From Trichoderma breve (lineage: Eukaryota > Ascomycota > Sordariomycetes > Hypocreales > Hypocreaceae), in assembly GCF_028502605.1 (NCBI RefSeq), contig NC_079237.1, positions 372,001 through 436,000 on the forward strand: DNA of 64,000 bases, given 5' to 3'. A program made the translations under genes and the position numbers. Shown here in pieces: positions 18,907-30,500 of the stretch; the stretch's first letter is position 1; every line of letters begins with the position of its first letter. The notes under the pieces are model-generated. The model was given only the letters and a program-made list of their open reading frames with translations, was not told where the DNA came from and did not search any database.

Positions 18907-20433
18907 TTACAGCTTGGCAAACAGACCCTTTGTTGCCCCCTTGCCCAGTTGAACCAAGGTACTCTTAACCCGCATATACGCCATGATGCCCTCGAATCCA
19001 TTTTCCACGCCCACGCCGCTCATTTTCCACCCGCCCACGGGCATCTCGGCCGGAGACTCGCCCCAGGTATTGATCCAGGTAATGCCGGCTTGCAATTCTC
19101 GAATGACATTTTGCGCCAGACTCAGGTCTGTAGCGACGACGCCGGCTGCGAGACCCATCTTGGTGTCGTTTGCGCGGCGAATCAGCTCAGGTAGCCACTC
19201 CTCCTGGGATTTGCCTTGTGTCTTGTACGGTAGGACGGCCATGACGGGGCCGAAGATTTCTTCGCGCACGATGCGCATATCGTCGGTGCAGTTGGTGAAG
19301 ATGACTGGCGGGACCCAGTATCCGTCGGGTGTCGGCTTGTTCTTCTGCGCGTCGACAGCGCCATCGTACAAAACTTTGGCCTTGTCGGTTTCTTTGCCGT
19401 GGCGGATGTACATGTTGACCTTATCCCGCTGAGCAGCGCTGACGACAGGGCCGTAATTCGTCGTTTCGTCTTGGGGCAAACCCATGCGGATGCCCTCGCG
19501 GCAGCGTTTAACGAGAGCCTCTTCCACACGTGGCAGCAGTGTATCGGGGACAAAGACACGGGTGCCATTTGTGCAGACTTGGCCGGTGGAAAAGAAGTTG
19601 GCTGCCATGGCAATGTCGGCGGCTTCTTCGACGTCGGCGTCGGGGAGGACGACGAGCGGGCTCTTGCCACCAAGCTCCATGGTGATGCCCTTCATGCCCT
19701 TGGCAGCCTCGCTGGCTACCTTGCTGCCTGTGCTGACCTGGCCTGTGAAGCTGACTTTGGCGATGCCTTCGTGGGCGACGAGGGGAGCTCCCACGCTGGC
19801 GCCGTCACCGTAGACGACGTTGAATACTCCAGGTGGAAGGCCAGCTTCGACGTAGATTTCGGCCAATGTGTTTCCGTGGAGAGGTGTCACTTCGCTTGGC
19901 TTGTAGACCATGCAGTTACCAGCCGCGAGACAGGCAGCAGACTTCCACAGAGCGATCTGAATGGGATAGTTCCAGGCGCCAATGCCGGCGCAAACCCCTA
20001 GAGGCTCGTGGCTAGTGAGGACGTAGGCATCTGGCCGCAGGGTAGTGTGCTGTCCGGGCTGGCTATTGGCAATAAAGTGTGCGTAGTACTCGAGGACATC
20101 AGCCCCAGTGACCACATCAACGGTCGAAGTCTCGGACCAAGCCTTGCCCGTGTCCAGCATCTCTGTGCGGGCGAGCGCATCGTTTCGCTCCCTCAGGATG
20201 GCGGCAGCGCGAAGGAGAATGGCAGCGCGTTTAGGAGCGGGTGTCTGCGACCATGTTGGGAATGCCTTGTGAGCAGAAGAAACGGCGTCATTGAGCTGCG
20301 ATGGTGTTGTGGTGTAGATTGTCGCCAGTGGTTTGGCGGTGCTGGGATCGAGAGACTGGAAGGTGTGTGACCCTGAGGATTGCGGTTGGGGTTTTCCAGA
20401 GTGGAAGGTGTGAATCTCTTTTGAAAAGGTCAT
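18907..20433 (-). CDS. Betaine aldehyde dehydrogenase-like ALDH with PTS1
   Basis: Intronless, 508 residues, a usual ALDH length. NAD(P)+-dependent oxidation of an aldehyde to an acid, most likely betaine aldehyde to glycine betaine given its partner gene. Visible residues are the oxyanion Asn in GAWNYP (N155), the general base in MELGGKSP (E253), and the catalytic Cys in GQVCTNG (C287). The nucleotide-binding region lies around KPSEVTP and FTGQVSTGSK. The C-terminus is AKL, a peroxisomal type 1 signal. It diverges from the choline oxidase gene across 2.2 kb, and that enzyme also ends in a PTS1, so both probably act in peroxisomes. ALDH subfamilies are close, so substrate is inferred mainly from context. 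Confidence 0.85.
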   Translation of the reverse strand: MTFSKEIHTFHSGKPQPQSSGSHTFQSLDPSTAKPLATIYTTTPSQLNDAVSSAHKAFPTWSQTPAPKRAAILLRAAAILRERNDALARTEMLDTGKAWSETSTVDVVTGADVLEYYAHFIANSQPGQHTTLRPDAYVLTSHEPLGVCAGIGAWNYPIQIALWKSAACLAAGNCMVYKPSEVTPLHGNTLAEIYVEAGLPPGVFNVVYGDGASVGAPLVAHEGIAKVSFTGQVSTGSKVASEAAKGMKGITMELGGKSPLVVLPDADVEEAADIAMAANFFSTGQVCTNGTRVFVPDTLLPRVEEALVKRCREGIRMGLPQDETTNYGPVVSAAQRDKVNMYIRHGKETDKAKVLYDGAVDAQKNKPTPDGYWVPPVIFTNCTDDMRIVREEIFGPVMAVLPYKTQGKSQEEWLPELIRRANDTKMGLAAGVVATDLSLAQNVIRELQAGITWINTWGESPAEMPVGGWKMSGVGVENGFEGIMAYMRVKSTLVQLGKGATKGLFAKL

Positions 20434-22619
20434 GGTGGACTCGATATTCTGTCACAGGCTGTGATTGATTGACGCCTTGAAGCTTCAAGTTTCGTGGTGT
20501 TGATGTCGAGTTGAAGTTGGAGCTGGACAGTGACGTCGATCTTGGCTCCAATCGGTACCAGCACAGGAACGGGGAACTCCGTTGGTGGAAGAACGTTTTA
20601 CAAGTACGAGTATGTACATGTACCAACCGCTCCACCGCCACAACGGCGATTGTTCTTCTACGAGTACTAGCTCAGGACATGACAAGTCAGGTTGGCCATT
20701 GTTGGTGCCATTACCAATTGAATGGGTTCGAGACGAGACGGAATCAACACTGTATTCGCCGCTGTCTCACCTGTCAGGGACGCCGTTTGCATTACAGGCC
20801 GTTGTGGGGAGGCATACGGGGCTTCAGCGTCGTTGTCTGGGGCTCAGCGACTGCTAAGACACGCTACTGTCGGCCATGAGAGCATTTACCTGCATCCGGC
20901 AACTAGTCGTAAGATACGGAGTACGGAGTAGATGGGGACGAAATAGCAGGAGAAGAAAAAAGAGACAGGAGAATCCGCCATACGTCACTGATGGATCCTA
21001 AAAAGTGAGGGATGCTAAACATCCCCGTCCGGCGGTGGGGGCTCCGAGTTGATTGTGCCGGCTCGGCTTGGCAAAGATGCGAGTGGATGCACGATCGGTC
21101 AGGAGAGGCCGAGGTGCCTTTTGACACATACGAGAAGGAGAGGAGAATCATGAGATCGTAAATATATATATGTGTGTGTCTATGTATAATATTACGATGA
21201 ATCAAGAATATATCAGTCCAATCTGGATACCAAACAGGAACATTATCGTGGTGATGATCTAGGGTGGCTCGGATCCGGGGGCTCGTATTGATCAACGAAA
21301 TACATCAACACCGTGGATTCAGCTGAAGAAAACAACAGACCGCCTGAAGCCACACTATTACTAAAGAATAGGCCATATTCTGCTAGTACAGCCCGGCTAC
21401 GCTTGTAAAAAAAAAAATTATGCAGCCACCGTAACAATAATTGTTCCGATCAGAAGCCAAAAAACTTCGATGCAAGCAAATGGCTTTTCGATGTAGAACA
21501 AAGTTCAGATTTCAAGGTACATGGATACGTACTCACGTCAAGTGGGACACCCCAGTACGAGTAGCCCCGCTTTTCCACTCCAATCGCTACAGATATCCCG
21601 GTCCTAGCCAATCAACTCCCGTTTTTTTGCCCGGATCAACTTAGCCCCGTCTCTCGTTCCACGCTCCACTCCGCCCTCCTGCATCAATCAGCTAAGCCTG
21701 GCCTCAAACGCCTCAAAATAGTCATGATCTTCACCAACCAACGCTCGAAAAGGCTTCTAAACAGCACAACCACCAGCCTCTTCCCCCCCGCAACGGATTT
21801 CCGACAAGTCCCATCTTCTGCTTGCCCATCCAGAGCCCACGCAAATGTCACTCTTGGCACTCTGTGAACCAGGAATCCTCGGCCCAGTGGTGGGAATACT
21901 AGCAGCATCCAGCATCCCTTGACGTCATTCCAGCACAACAGACACACTGTGCGGAAAGACGCCATGCCACAGCCAAGCCAGAAACCATGGCGCCGAACCA
22001 GCGGCTCTTTTTGACAGGAGCCCTGAAGATCGATTCGATTGGGCGAGGTGGGAGTAAGCTTCTTCTTTTTTTTCTCGCGTGCTTCTGTTGGCTGCGTTGG
22101 ATGAGGCAACGACTCCGTGTCCGTCCGCCTCAGCCCACTCGCTCACTCTCATCCTGATTGCAGACTCCACCGCAAACATGCGAAAACAAGCCAATCCAAA
22201 GCCTCTCTGTGACGAGTCCGTTGCCAGCCATGCCCGTTAGCGTCCATGGTGACTTTGTATCTGCTCGTACCGCGGAGGTGGCTTTGGCTGGAGGTGTACG
22301 AGTTTGAGGCTGACTCTGACTCGCCTGTTCCATTGTGCTCATAAATATCGCCGTCTTCCTGTCACACTGTCCGCCTGATCTCGAGGCTACTGTTTCTGCA
22401 GGATACAGACATCCTTTCCATCGCAGCCTTGCCCTATCAAATAGACAACAACAGAAGTCTGTTTCAAGCCCAGTTGACTCTGTGAACCCAGATCTGGATT
22501 TGGCTTCATGCGTGCGTTTTATACTTTAAGGAGAAAGCCGCAACAAGAGTAGACTATAAAGACTTGTTCTTCCCCCAAGACATCCTTCTTCATCCATCTT
22601 TTCCAACCTTTACGACACC
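20434..22619. other. Divergent ALDH / choline oxidase promoter region
   Basis: 2.2 kb between two divergent genes. It contains only short frames without domain content, a tandem CGGAGTA pair near 20,916-20,930, an AT/TG-rich stretch near 21,158-21,190 and pyrimidine runs before both start codons. I found no exact ATCWGATAA site here, in contrast to the SidC/SidA intergene. Confidence 0.5.
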
Positions 22620-24251
22620 ATGACTACCCGCTCCCTTCCTAGCAATGGCAGCTCTGCCTTTGATTACATCATCGTTGGTGGAGGCACTGCAGGCTGTGTG
22701 ATTGCCTCCAGACTCTCCAGCTATCTCCCTGAGCGCCGCGTTCTCCTCATCGAGGCTGGCCCCTCCGACTTTAACCTCAACCACGTCCTCAATTTGAGAG
22801 AATGGCTGAGCCTGCTGGGCGGCGAGCTAGACTACGACTACGGCACGACAGAGCAGCCCATGGGTAACAGCCATATCCGCCATTCTCGTGCCAAGGTTCT
22901 TGGAGGATGCTCGTCACACAACACGCTTATTTCCTTCCGTCCTTTCCGTCACGACATGGACCGCTGGGTTGCTCAGGGCTGCAAAGGCTGGACCTTTGAG
23001 AATGTCACTCGTCACATTGACAACCTTCGCAACACGTTCCAGCCTGTCCACGCCCGTCACCGCAACCAGCTGTGCAAGGATTGGGTCCAGGCCTGTGCCT
23101 CTGCTCTCGACATTCCCGTCATTGACGACTTCAACACCGAAATTCGTGAAAAGGGCCAGCTCACACAGGGTGCGGGCTTCTTCAACGTCTCGTACAACCC
23201 AGACAACGGTCGCCGAAGCAGCGCCTCTGTCGCTTATATCCACCCCATCTTGCGTGGGGAGGAGCGGCGACCAAACCTGACTATCCTGACCGAGGCTCAC
23301 GTCTCCAAGGTCTTGGTGGAGAATGATGTTGCCAGTGGTATTGTTCTGCACTTGGCGTCGGGTGAGAAAACGGTGTTGAAGCCCCGCAAGGAGATTATCC
23401 TTTGCGCTGGTGCTGTTGACACGCCTCGCCTGATGCTTCACTCTGGTCTTGGGCCTCGCTCGCAACTCGAGGGTCTGGGACTTCCCGTTGTAAAGGATAT
23501 TCCCGGTGTTGGCGAGAACCTGCTTGATCACCCGGAGACGATTATCATGTGGGAGCTCAATACGCCAGTTCCTGCCAACCAGACTACCATGGACTCGGAT
23601 GCCGGTGTCTTTATCCGTCGAGAACCCACCAACGCTGCTGGCAAGGACGGAGATGCTGCCGACATTATGATGCACTGCTACCAGATTCCTTTTACACTCA
23701 ACACTGAGCGGCTGGGTTATCCAAGGATCCGCGACGGCTATGCGTTCTGTATGACTCCCAACATTCCTCGGCCTCGATCTCGCGGCCGCATCTATCTGAC
23801 GTCCGCCGATCCGGCAGTGAAGCCTGCTCTGGATTTCCGGTACTTTACCGACCCCGAAGGCTACGATGCCGCTACTTTTGTCGCTGGAATCAAGGCTGCT
23901 CGTAAAGTTGCCGAGCAAAGCCCTTTCAAGGAGTGGCTCAAGGAAGAGGTCGCCCCCGGCCCCAAGGTGCAGACCGACGAACAGATTAGCGAATACGCTC
24001 GCCGTGCTGCCCACACTGTCTACCACCCTGCCGGTACTACCAAGATGGGCGATGTGACCAAGGATGAGACAGCTGTCGTGGACCACGAGCTCAAGGTCCG
24101 AGGGATCAAGAAGCTCCGCATTGCCGACGCCGGCGTGTTCCCAGAGATGCCCTCCATCAACCCCATGCTTACCGTGCTGGCCATTGGTGAGCGGGCGGCC
24201 GAGCTGATTGCCATGGAAGAGGGCTGGAAGCCCAAGACGTCGAGACTGTAG
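22620..24251 (+). CDS. codA: Choline oxidase (GMC flavoenzyme) with PTS1
   Basis: Intronless, 543 residues. It should oxidise choline to betaine aldehyde and on to glycine betaine with release of hydrogen peroxide. The FAD-binding loop is VGGGTAG (19-25). GGCSSHN (95-101) carries H100, the equivalent of the covalently flavinylated His of bacterial choline oxidase. Further active-site equivalents by motif are E306 (DHPET), H469 (VYHPAG) and N514 (SINPM). The residue after HN is Thr (T102), where the bacterial enzyme has Ser by memory. The C-terminus is SRL, a peroxisomal type 1 signal, fitting a peroxide-producing enzyme. Its neighbour, divergent, is the likely betaine aldehyde dehydrogenase. 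It ends 332 bp from the convergent NRPS gene. Another GMC substrate is possible but less likely. Confidence 0.85.
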   Translation: MTTRSLPSNGSSAFDYIIVGGGTAGCVIASRLSSYLPERRVLLIEAGPSDFNLNHVLNLREWLSLLGGELDYDYGTTEQPMGNSHIRHSRAKVLGGCSSHNTLISFRPFRHDMDRWVAQGCKGWTFENVTRHIDNLRNTFQPVHARHRNQLCKDWVQACASALDIPVIDDFNTEIREKGQLTQGAGFFNVSYNPDNGRRSSASVAYIHPILRGEERRPNLTILTEAHVSKVLVENDVASGIVLHLASGEKTVLKPRKEIILCAGAVDTPRLMLHSGLGPRSQLEGLGLPVVKDIPGVGENLLDHPETIIMWELNTPVPANQTTMDSDAGVFIRREPTNAAGKDGDAADIMMHCYQIPFTLNTERLGYPRIRDGYAFCMTPNIPRPRSRGRIYLTSADPAVKPALDFRYFTDPEGYDAATFVAGIKAARKVAEQSPFKEWLKEEVAPGPKVQTDEQISEYARRAAHTVYHPAGTTKMGDVTKDETAVVDHELKVRGIKKLRIADAGVFPEMPSINPMLTVLAIGERAAELIAMEEGWKPKTSRL

Positions 24252-24583
24252 ATGAATCTACATATTTCATTGGACGGAGTACAACCGGAGTTGGCACATA
24301 GATTTATTTACTAGATGGTAGATTAAAAAGGGACGAGCAGCGCTTGTGGTATTTGACCTACTGCGCGAGATTCGTCGCCACCTGTATTTGTTTCTCTGGC
24401 GTCTTACGATAACGATATCCCTAGGTAGAAGAAAAGAAATAAGAAAATATTGTCTCAATTGTATTGAATGTACTTTGTTCCAGAGCCGTCAAGTTGACAT
24501 TATCACTGTTGGCTGATGATGACAAAAATGTTGCTCTCTATCCGTATGTGTATCCCATAATGCTTCCACCCATGCATATGAAA

Positions 24584-27500
24584 TCATTTCTTTTTGCTGT
24601 TGCCAGTCACCCAAGTCGATGCCCATGCTTCCATCTCTGAGCCGTCTTCGCCATTCTCTGCGCTGTCTTCGCCATTCTCTGCGCTTTCTTCGCCATTCAG
24701 TTCCTCCAAATATGAAACAATCTCGTCAACCAGATGAATCGCGCCTTGGTCGGATAGGCGTTGACGAGACCCGAATACTCCAATATCGAGACTTTTCCCT
24801 TGTATTGATGCTTCAATGTCTATTGCAGCCTATATTACGTAAAGTTAGAATTAGCAGTCTATAAAATATGTGGTAAATTGGGCGAGTGCCGTGGAAATAC
24901 TCACAGGAAACGCGTCTTTTACGGGATTCTTCTGCAGACATGGGTGAAACACTACTTCTTCTTCCGTTTCTTGAGCAAACTCTTCGTCTTGTACTTGAAT
25001 CAGTTCGATGTTTGTTGAATTGCCGTTTGATGTTTCGGAGATGGCTTCGGGAAGGCTGAGAAAATTGACAAACGAAGTAATCTTGACTCCGGTCCAAGCT
25101 GCAACTTCCCATAGACCGACATCGGCACGGCCTTCAGCAGCAATAAGGTGAATGTCGTTCTGTATCATGTGGGCAATTTCGAGAATGCTGTCGTCGGGTG
25201 CCAGTTGAACTCTCAAAGGAACGAGATTGAGTGTCGGGAAAGTCAGAGGAAGAGCTTCATCTGTTCGATTGGCAAGATAAATCCCAAACACGACAATCTT
25301 CTTTCCGTCATCACTTGGCACTCTAGTATTTCCTGCTGCAAGGATTTTGGCATATGCTGCAAAGAAGAGTGCTTGCAGGCTGATGCCTTTGTCTTTGGCC
25401 GCTGTTAGAAGGTACGCGATATTCGATACTGCGGACCGTCGTAAATGCGATACTCGGCGCTTGCCAGCCATAATAGAGGCAGAAGAGTCGCCATCTGAGG
25501 AGCAGCCTTGTAGATATGATGTCCAAAAGGCTCTGCGAGACTGCCGGGAATCTTCAAGTGATGGCTGAATGGTATATCTTGACCATTCTTCAATTCCTTG
25601 CTCAACCGCGAGAGCGTTTCCATTGAGCAGCTCTGACAAACGTTTTATTAATACTGGGATACTGACGCCGTCGTAGAGTGCGTGGTGAATCTTTAGCTTG
25701 ATTGCTATTTTGCCCTCGTCTCTTCTCACAGCATCGAGGCTCACCATTGGCTTGACGGCAGAATCATCAACGGACTGGTGACTGGTCTTGAGAATGGCCT
25801 GTAAGAATGGTTGCTGGGGAGAGTTTGTTGCAATGAAGACAGTGCACAGAATTGGGGTCTGAGCAACAAGTGACTGCCAAGCCAACTGCACGTCTTCAAC
25901 ACTGGCAATTCCCTCGACTAGATACCGAAATTCAGGGTAAAAGACGTTGCCCTCTGCATTCTGCCACGCACTGATCATGTAGACCTGCATAGGCAACGCT
26001 GGCAGAATCGCCTCGACATTGTCCTTGGAAATATGCGCTCTGTTAAAAAGTTCATCAACATCAATGCCTTCAGGGGACCACGCCGTTTCTTTCGGGTGAA
26101 CAGTGTTGCCGTTTGTCTGCAGAGGCGTCGCAAGTTGCGCCATTTGGCCGATGCTCGTCGCTCTGATGAAATCTCTGGGGTTGAGATAGAGACCTTCTTT
26201 GCGCAAGAGAGAAGACAGCTTGATGGCACTGATAGAGTCTAGGCCGAGATGATAGAGATTACTCTGGGGCCTGATGGACTCTTCTGGAATATCTGACACG
26301 TAACTGAGGATTTTCCGAATCGCCAGCGCAGTCTCATCAAGCTCTTCCGCTGTTTGTTCAGTAGCTGGGCTTTGCCCTTCACCATTAGTCAGAGGCACAT
26401 CCCCAGCCAGCGAAATGAACGACAATCCAGCTATCGAAACGCGATTTTCCTCGAATGAGAGTATCTCGAGTTCTTTCGAGTGTGTCAGATACCCCAAAAC
26501 TCGGTCCAAATCTTCCAACAACTGTTCAGCCCCATCTTCGGAAATAAACTGCGACTGGCAAGCGACTCGCCAAACGAGATGATCGCCAACAGCTTCGGCT
26601 TCGACGCTCACAGGATAGTCAACTGCCGAAGTACCATCGACGGACTTTAGCAGTGGATTTGCAGATGAGCTGTATGGAAACTTTTGTAGCATAAACAGCG
26701 TGTTGAACAGTTCACCGCTGGACAACTGCACCGCATTCTGGATCTTTCTCAGAGGGTACGATTGATGATCCCGTATATCTGCCATGCTTGCCTCAAGGTA
26801 TCGTAAAAAGGACATAGAGGTTCCATGAAGAATACACCTGAGCGCTACCGTATTGATTGTAGCAAACATCAAATCCTCAGCTCCTTCAAAATCGCGCCCG
26901 GACATGACAACGCCAAACGTTACATCCAAGGCCTTGATCCGATGAGCAAGCACAAGAGCCCAACAAGCCTGGCACAGCACTTGCAGACTGATGCCCTGTT
27001 TCTTGCAGAAGGAAGAGATTTCGGACATTCGTTTGCTTGCAGGATATTCTGTGCGATACAGAGCTTTGTTGATGCCATCCTCCGGCTGTTTAGGGAGAAT
27101 CGATGGCACAACACCGTCGAGATAACCAGCCCAGAATCGACTGGCATCATCGGTGGCCGAGGCAAGTATTCTTTTGAGAAATGGCTTTGCAGATGTTCTC
27201 GCCTGCAACTCGCCGTGGTACGCCGTTTCTAAATCTCGATAAAGCAGACTCAGCGACCATCCATCATACAAAGCATGCGCAATCGACACAAGAACAAACG
27301 TCTTGTCTTTGCACGTCACGAATTTGAGCTGAAATAGAGCATCAACTCCGCTGTTTGCCCTAGCGATCTGTTTTGCCTCTTCAATGAGAGCGCTCATCTC
27401 ACCCAAGACTTTCACTTGAACACTCTCAATCTTCTGGCTCCAGTGCTTACGCACAACCTGGCAGTATGCCATCTCGAGCTGCAAATCATCCACTTCAAGG

Positions 27501-30500
27501 AATCCCGTTCGAAGAATCGGCGATCGGTCGATGACGACAAAGAATGCTTCTCGGAGTTTCTCAACGTCGATCTCTGATGAAACTTCAAGAACATCGTGAT
27601 TAAAATACCACTCAAAGTCAGAGTGTATCATCCCCGCAGCCATAGATTCTTGAAGAGGCGTTGGCGGTAGCACATCTTCTACACCACTTGTGTTCAACCC
27701 GACCTTTTTGACGTATGACCAGAGCTTCTGCTCAAGTTCGTCGAATTTCTTGTCAGTATCGTCATTGGATAGTTCTCCAGAGTGCTGTGTCTCAATAGAT
27801 GCCACCATCTTTGCAATTGTCTGCTGACGCATGATTTGAGAAGCTGGCAACAGGATGCCTTTTTGCTTGAGCCTCGCGGAAAGCTGGATGACATCAATAC
27901 TATCCAGGCCAAGTTCGAGAATCGTCTTTGCAGCCGAAATCTCGGCATCATCCAGGCCGGAAAGCGAGGCGATTGCATCTCTGATGCCAAGAGCCTGATC
28001 GGTCCACTCGAAGGTTTTGTCATTCTCGTCATCCGCCGACTTGAACCCATTTTGCTCGACTGAAAGTGGTATTCCGTCCTCTTCAGCAGACTTTGGGAAT
28101 GGGACATCAGCAACCATGAGTCGAATATTCTCTTCAAGCTCATCTAGCATTTCTTGGAGCTTTGACTCATCCGCCACGTATCGCTGTGCAACAAGAGTAA
28201 GCTGGACATTGCCATTCAACAACCATTTTGCTTCTAATGCTAGCGGATAATCTGGATTCAAAGGCCCATCCTCTATTTGCCAAAGATTTGGGAACCGATC
28301 CCTTGTCTTCCGTTCCACCTCAAACACAAAGAGGTTATCGAATAATTGCCGACCGCCAGCACACCACTTTTGGATACTCTTGAGCGGAACGTGTTGAAAC
28401 GGCAATATGCTTGTGCTAAACTCGCTGCATTTCCGTATGAGTGACGCCCAGCTTTGGCCACTCAGCGTCTTGTTGAAGAAGGGCATAGTGTTAAAGAGCG
28501 GACCTATTGTATTTTCGACTCCAGGAAGATCTATTGATCTGCCAGAGACAATCAGGCCCACGGTTAACCCATCAGGGTAATATTTCTGAAGAACAGATGT
28601 CCACAGTGCCATGATGACTGGTTGCAAAGTGACTTTTTGTTTCCTTCGAGCATCCTCCAAAGGACTCCCATCAATGATTCGAGTTACCGAGGCAGCACGA
28701 TCGTGTGGAGATGAAAGCTGAAGGGTCGAAAAACTCGTCCAGCCCTGGAGATGGCTTTCCCAATACTTGCGGCAGTCATCGTGTCTCCATAATGGGCCAT
28801 GAGACAGCGCTTCCATAAATGATGGAGATGGTATCGTAAATCTCCCAGCATAGATAGACTTTAGCCGTTTCAGCATCAAGTCGAAACTATTCCCGTCGTA
28901 TATTGCATGGAAAATGTGGATGACTAGTTTCTTGAAGCTAGGTCCCTTTATTAGAATCGCCCCAAGCGGCGCAATAATATGTTCACTGTTTTGCTGGACC
29001 CATTGCTGCCACTGGTTGTCCAAGAACGCTTTGGTATCCTTGTCGTTCTGCACAGTCTGTTCAATCCAGCGTAAATCCTGATTCTTCAATGCGACTTGAA
29101 CGTAGCCCTCCGTGGTGTTGACAAATGCCGTTCGCAAAATAGACTCAGAAGCTATTAGCTCTGTCCAAGCTGCCTTTATTCGGTCTTCTGAAGCATCATC
29201 GCTCAAATTCAGTACAAACGTGTTAAAGTAGGTACCTCGAATCTCATAAGTAACAGACTTGGAAATGATTCCCTGCTGCAGTGCCGAACATGGCGCAATG
29301 TACTCGATATCTTCTCCTTGAAGATGTAAGACGCTGCACGCAAGGGCGCGGTATCGATGGTGATATGCCTGAATCAATTGCTGTGACTCTTTCACGCGGC
29401 TGTCCTTGTGAGATGAAGAGCGCTGTTCAGAGAGCGCTGCAACAAGGTCTGCGACAATGGGATTTCGTAGTAGAATAGCCGGCGAGCATGCTACAAACTC
29501 TCGTTCCTTAAAGAGCGTAGATAGTGATAAAGCGCTGATAGAGTCCACTCCAAGGTCAAAGATGCTTGTTTCGCCATCAATAGTCTCTAAGGCGACACCC
29601 GTAAAATCAGACAGAATCTGTATCACTTTATGGCCTGTTTCGCCATTGACAGATCGAGGAGCAGCCTTTGGTGCCGTCAGATCCATCAATTGCTCATGCG
29701 ACAAGCCGTTGAACAATTTCTTCAACTCTTTCGCCTCAACCTTGTTATTGGGAGACAGCGGGATATACGGAAGGGCCAAGAAATACGTGGGAATCATGTA
29801 ACCCGGAAGCTTTGCTCGGCATGCCTCTTTGGCCTTTGCGCCCAGATTCGCCTCGTCCGTCAACGGAGCCAGTACAGCTTTGGGCTGCTGCTCGCCTACG
29901 AGAAACGAGACGAGAACATCTTTCCCGCTGGATGCATGCTTGATGACAATTGTCGCGACATCTTTAATCTCGGACACACCAGTGCGAATGACGTGGTTAA
30001 TCTCGCCAATCTCCAAACGTTGTCCACGGAGCTTGACTTGATCATCCGCGCGACCAAGAAAGTCAAAGCAGCCATCATGGAGGATACGGACAAGATCGCC
30101 AGTCCTATAAATCCTTTCCCCAAATTCTGAAAGCGTCGGGAATCGCTCTTCAGTAAGTTCCTTGCGGTTCAGGTATCCTTTACCGACCAATCTTCCAGAA
30201 ACACAGAGTTCTCCAACGGCGCCTCGCAAGACAGGAATCTCGGTTCCTTTGCGGAAAACATAGGATCCCACGTTGAGAAACTGTTTTCCAATGTTGCTGG
30301 GTCTTCCATTAATGGGCACTCTCTGGTACATTGTCACGCCGATCGTCGCCTCTGTTGGGCCATATGCATTGTAAATAACTGCCTTTGGTCCCCAGGCATC
30401 CAGGATTTCTTGCTTGAGCTGCTCGCCACCCGTGATAAACACACCTCTACACAGGCCTGGCACCTCATCTGGATGAGTAAGGCGAGCCAAACTTGGCGTC

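Noticed and set aside
22914..24086. 390-codon open frame antisense to the choline oxidase
   Set aside because: It mirrors the GC-rich third codon positions of a strong, motif-complete gene and has no domain of its own.
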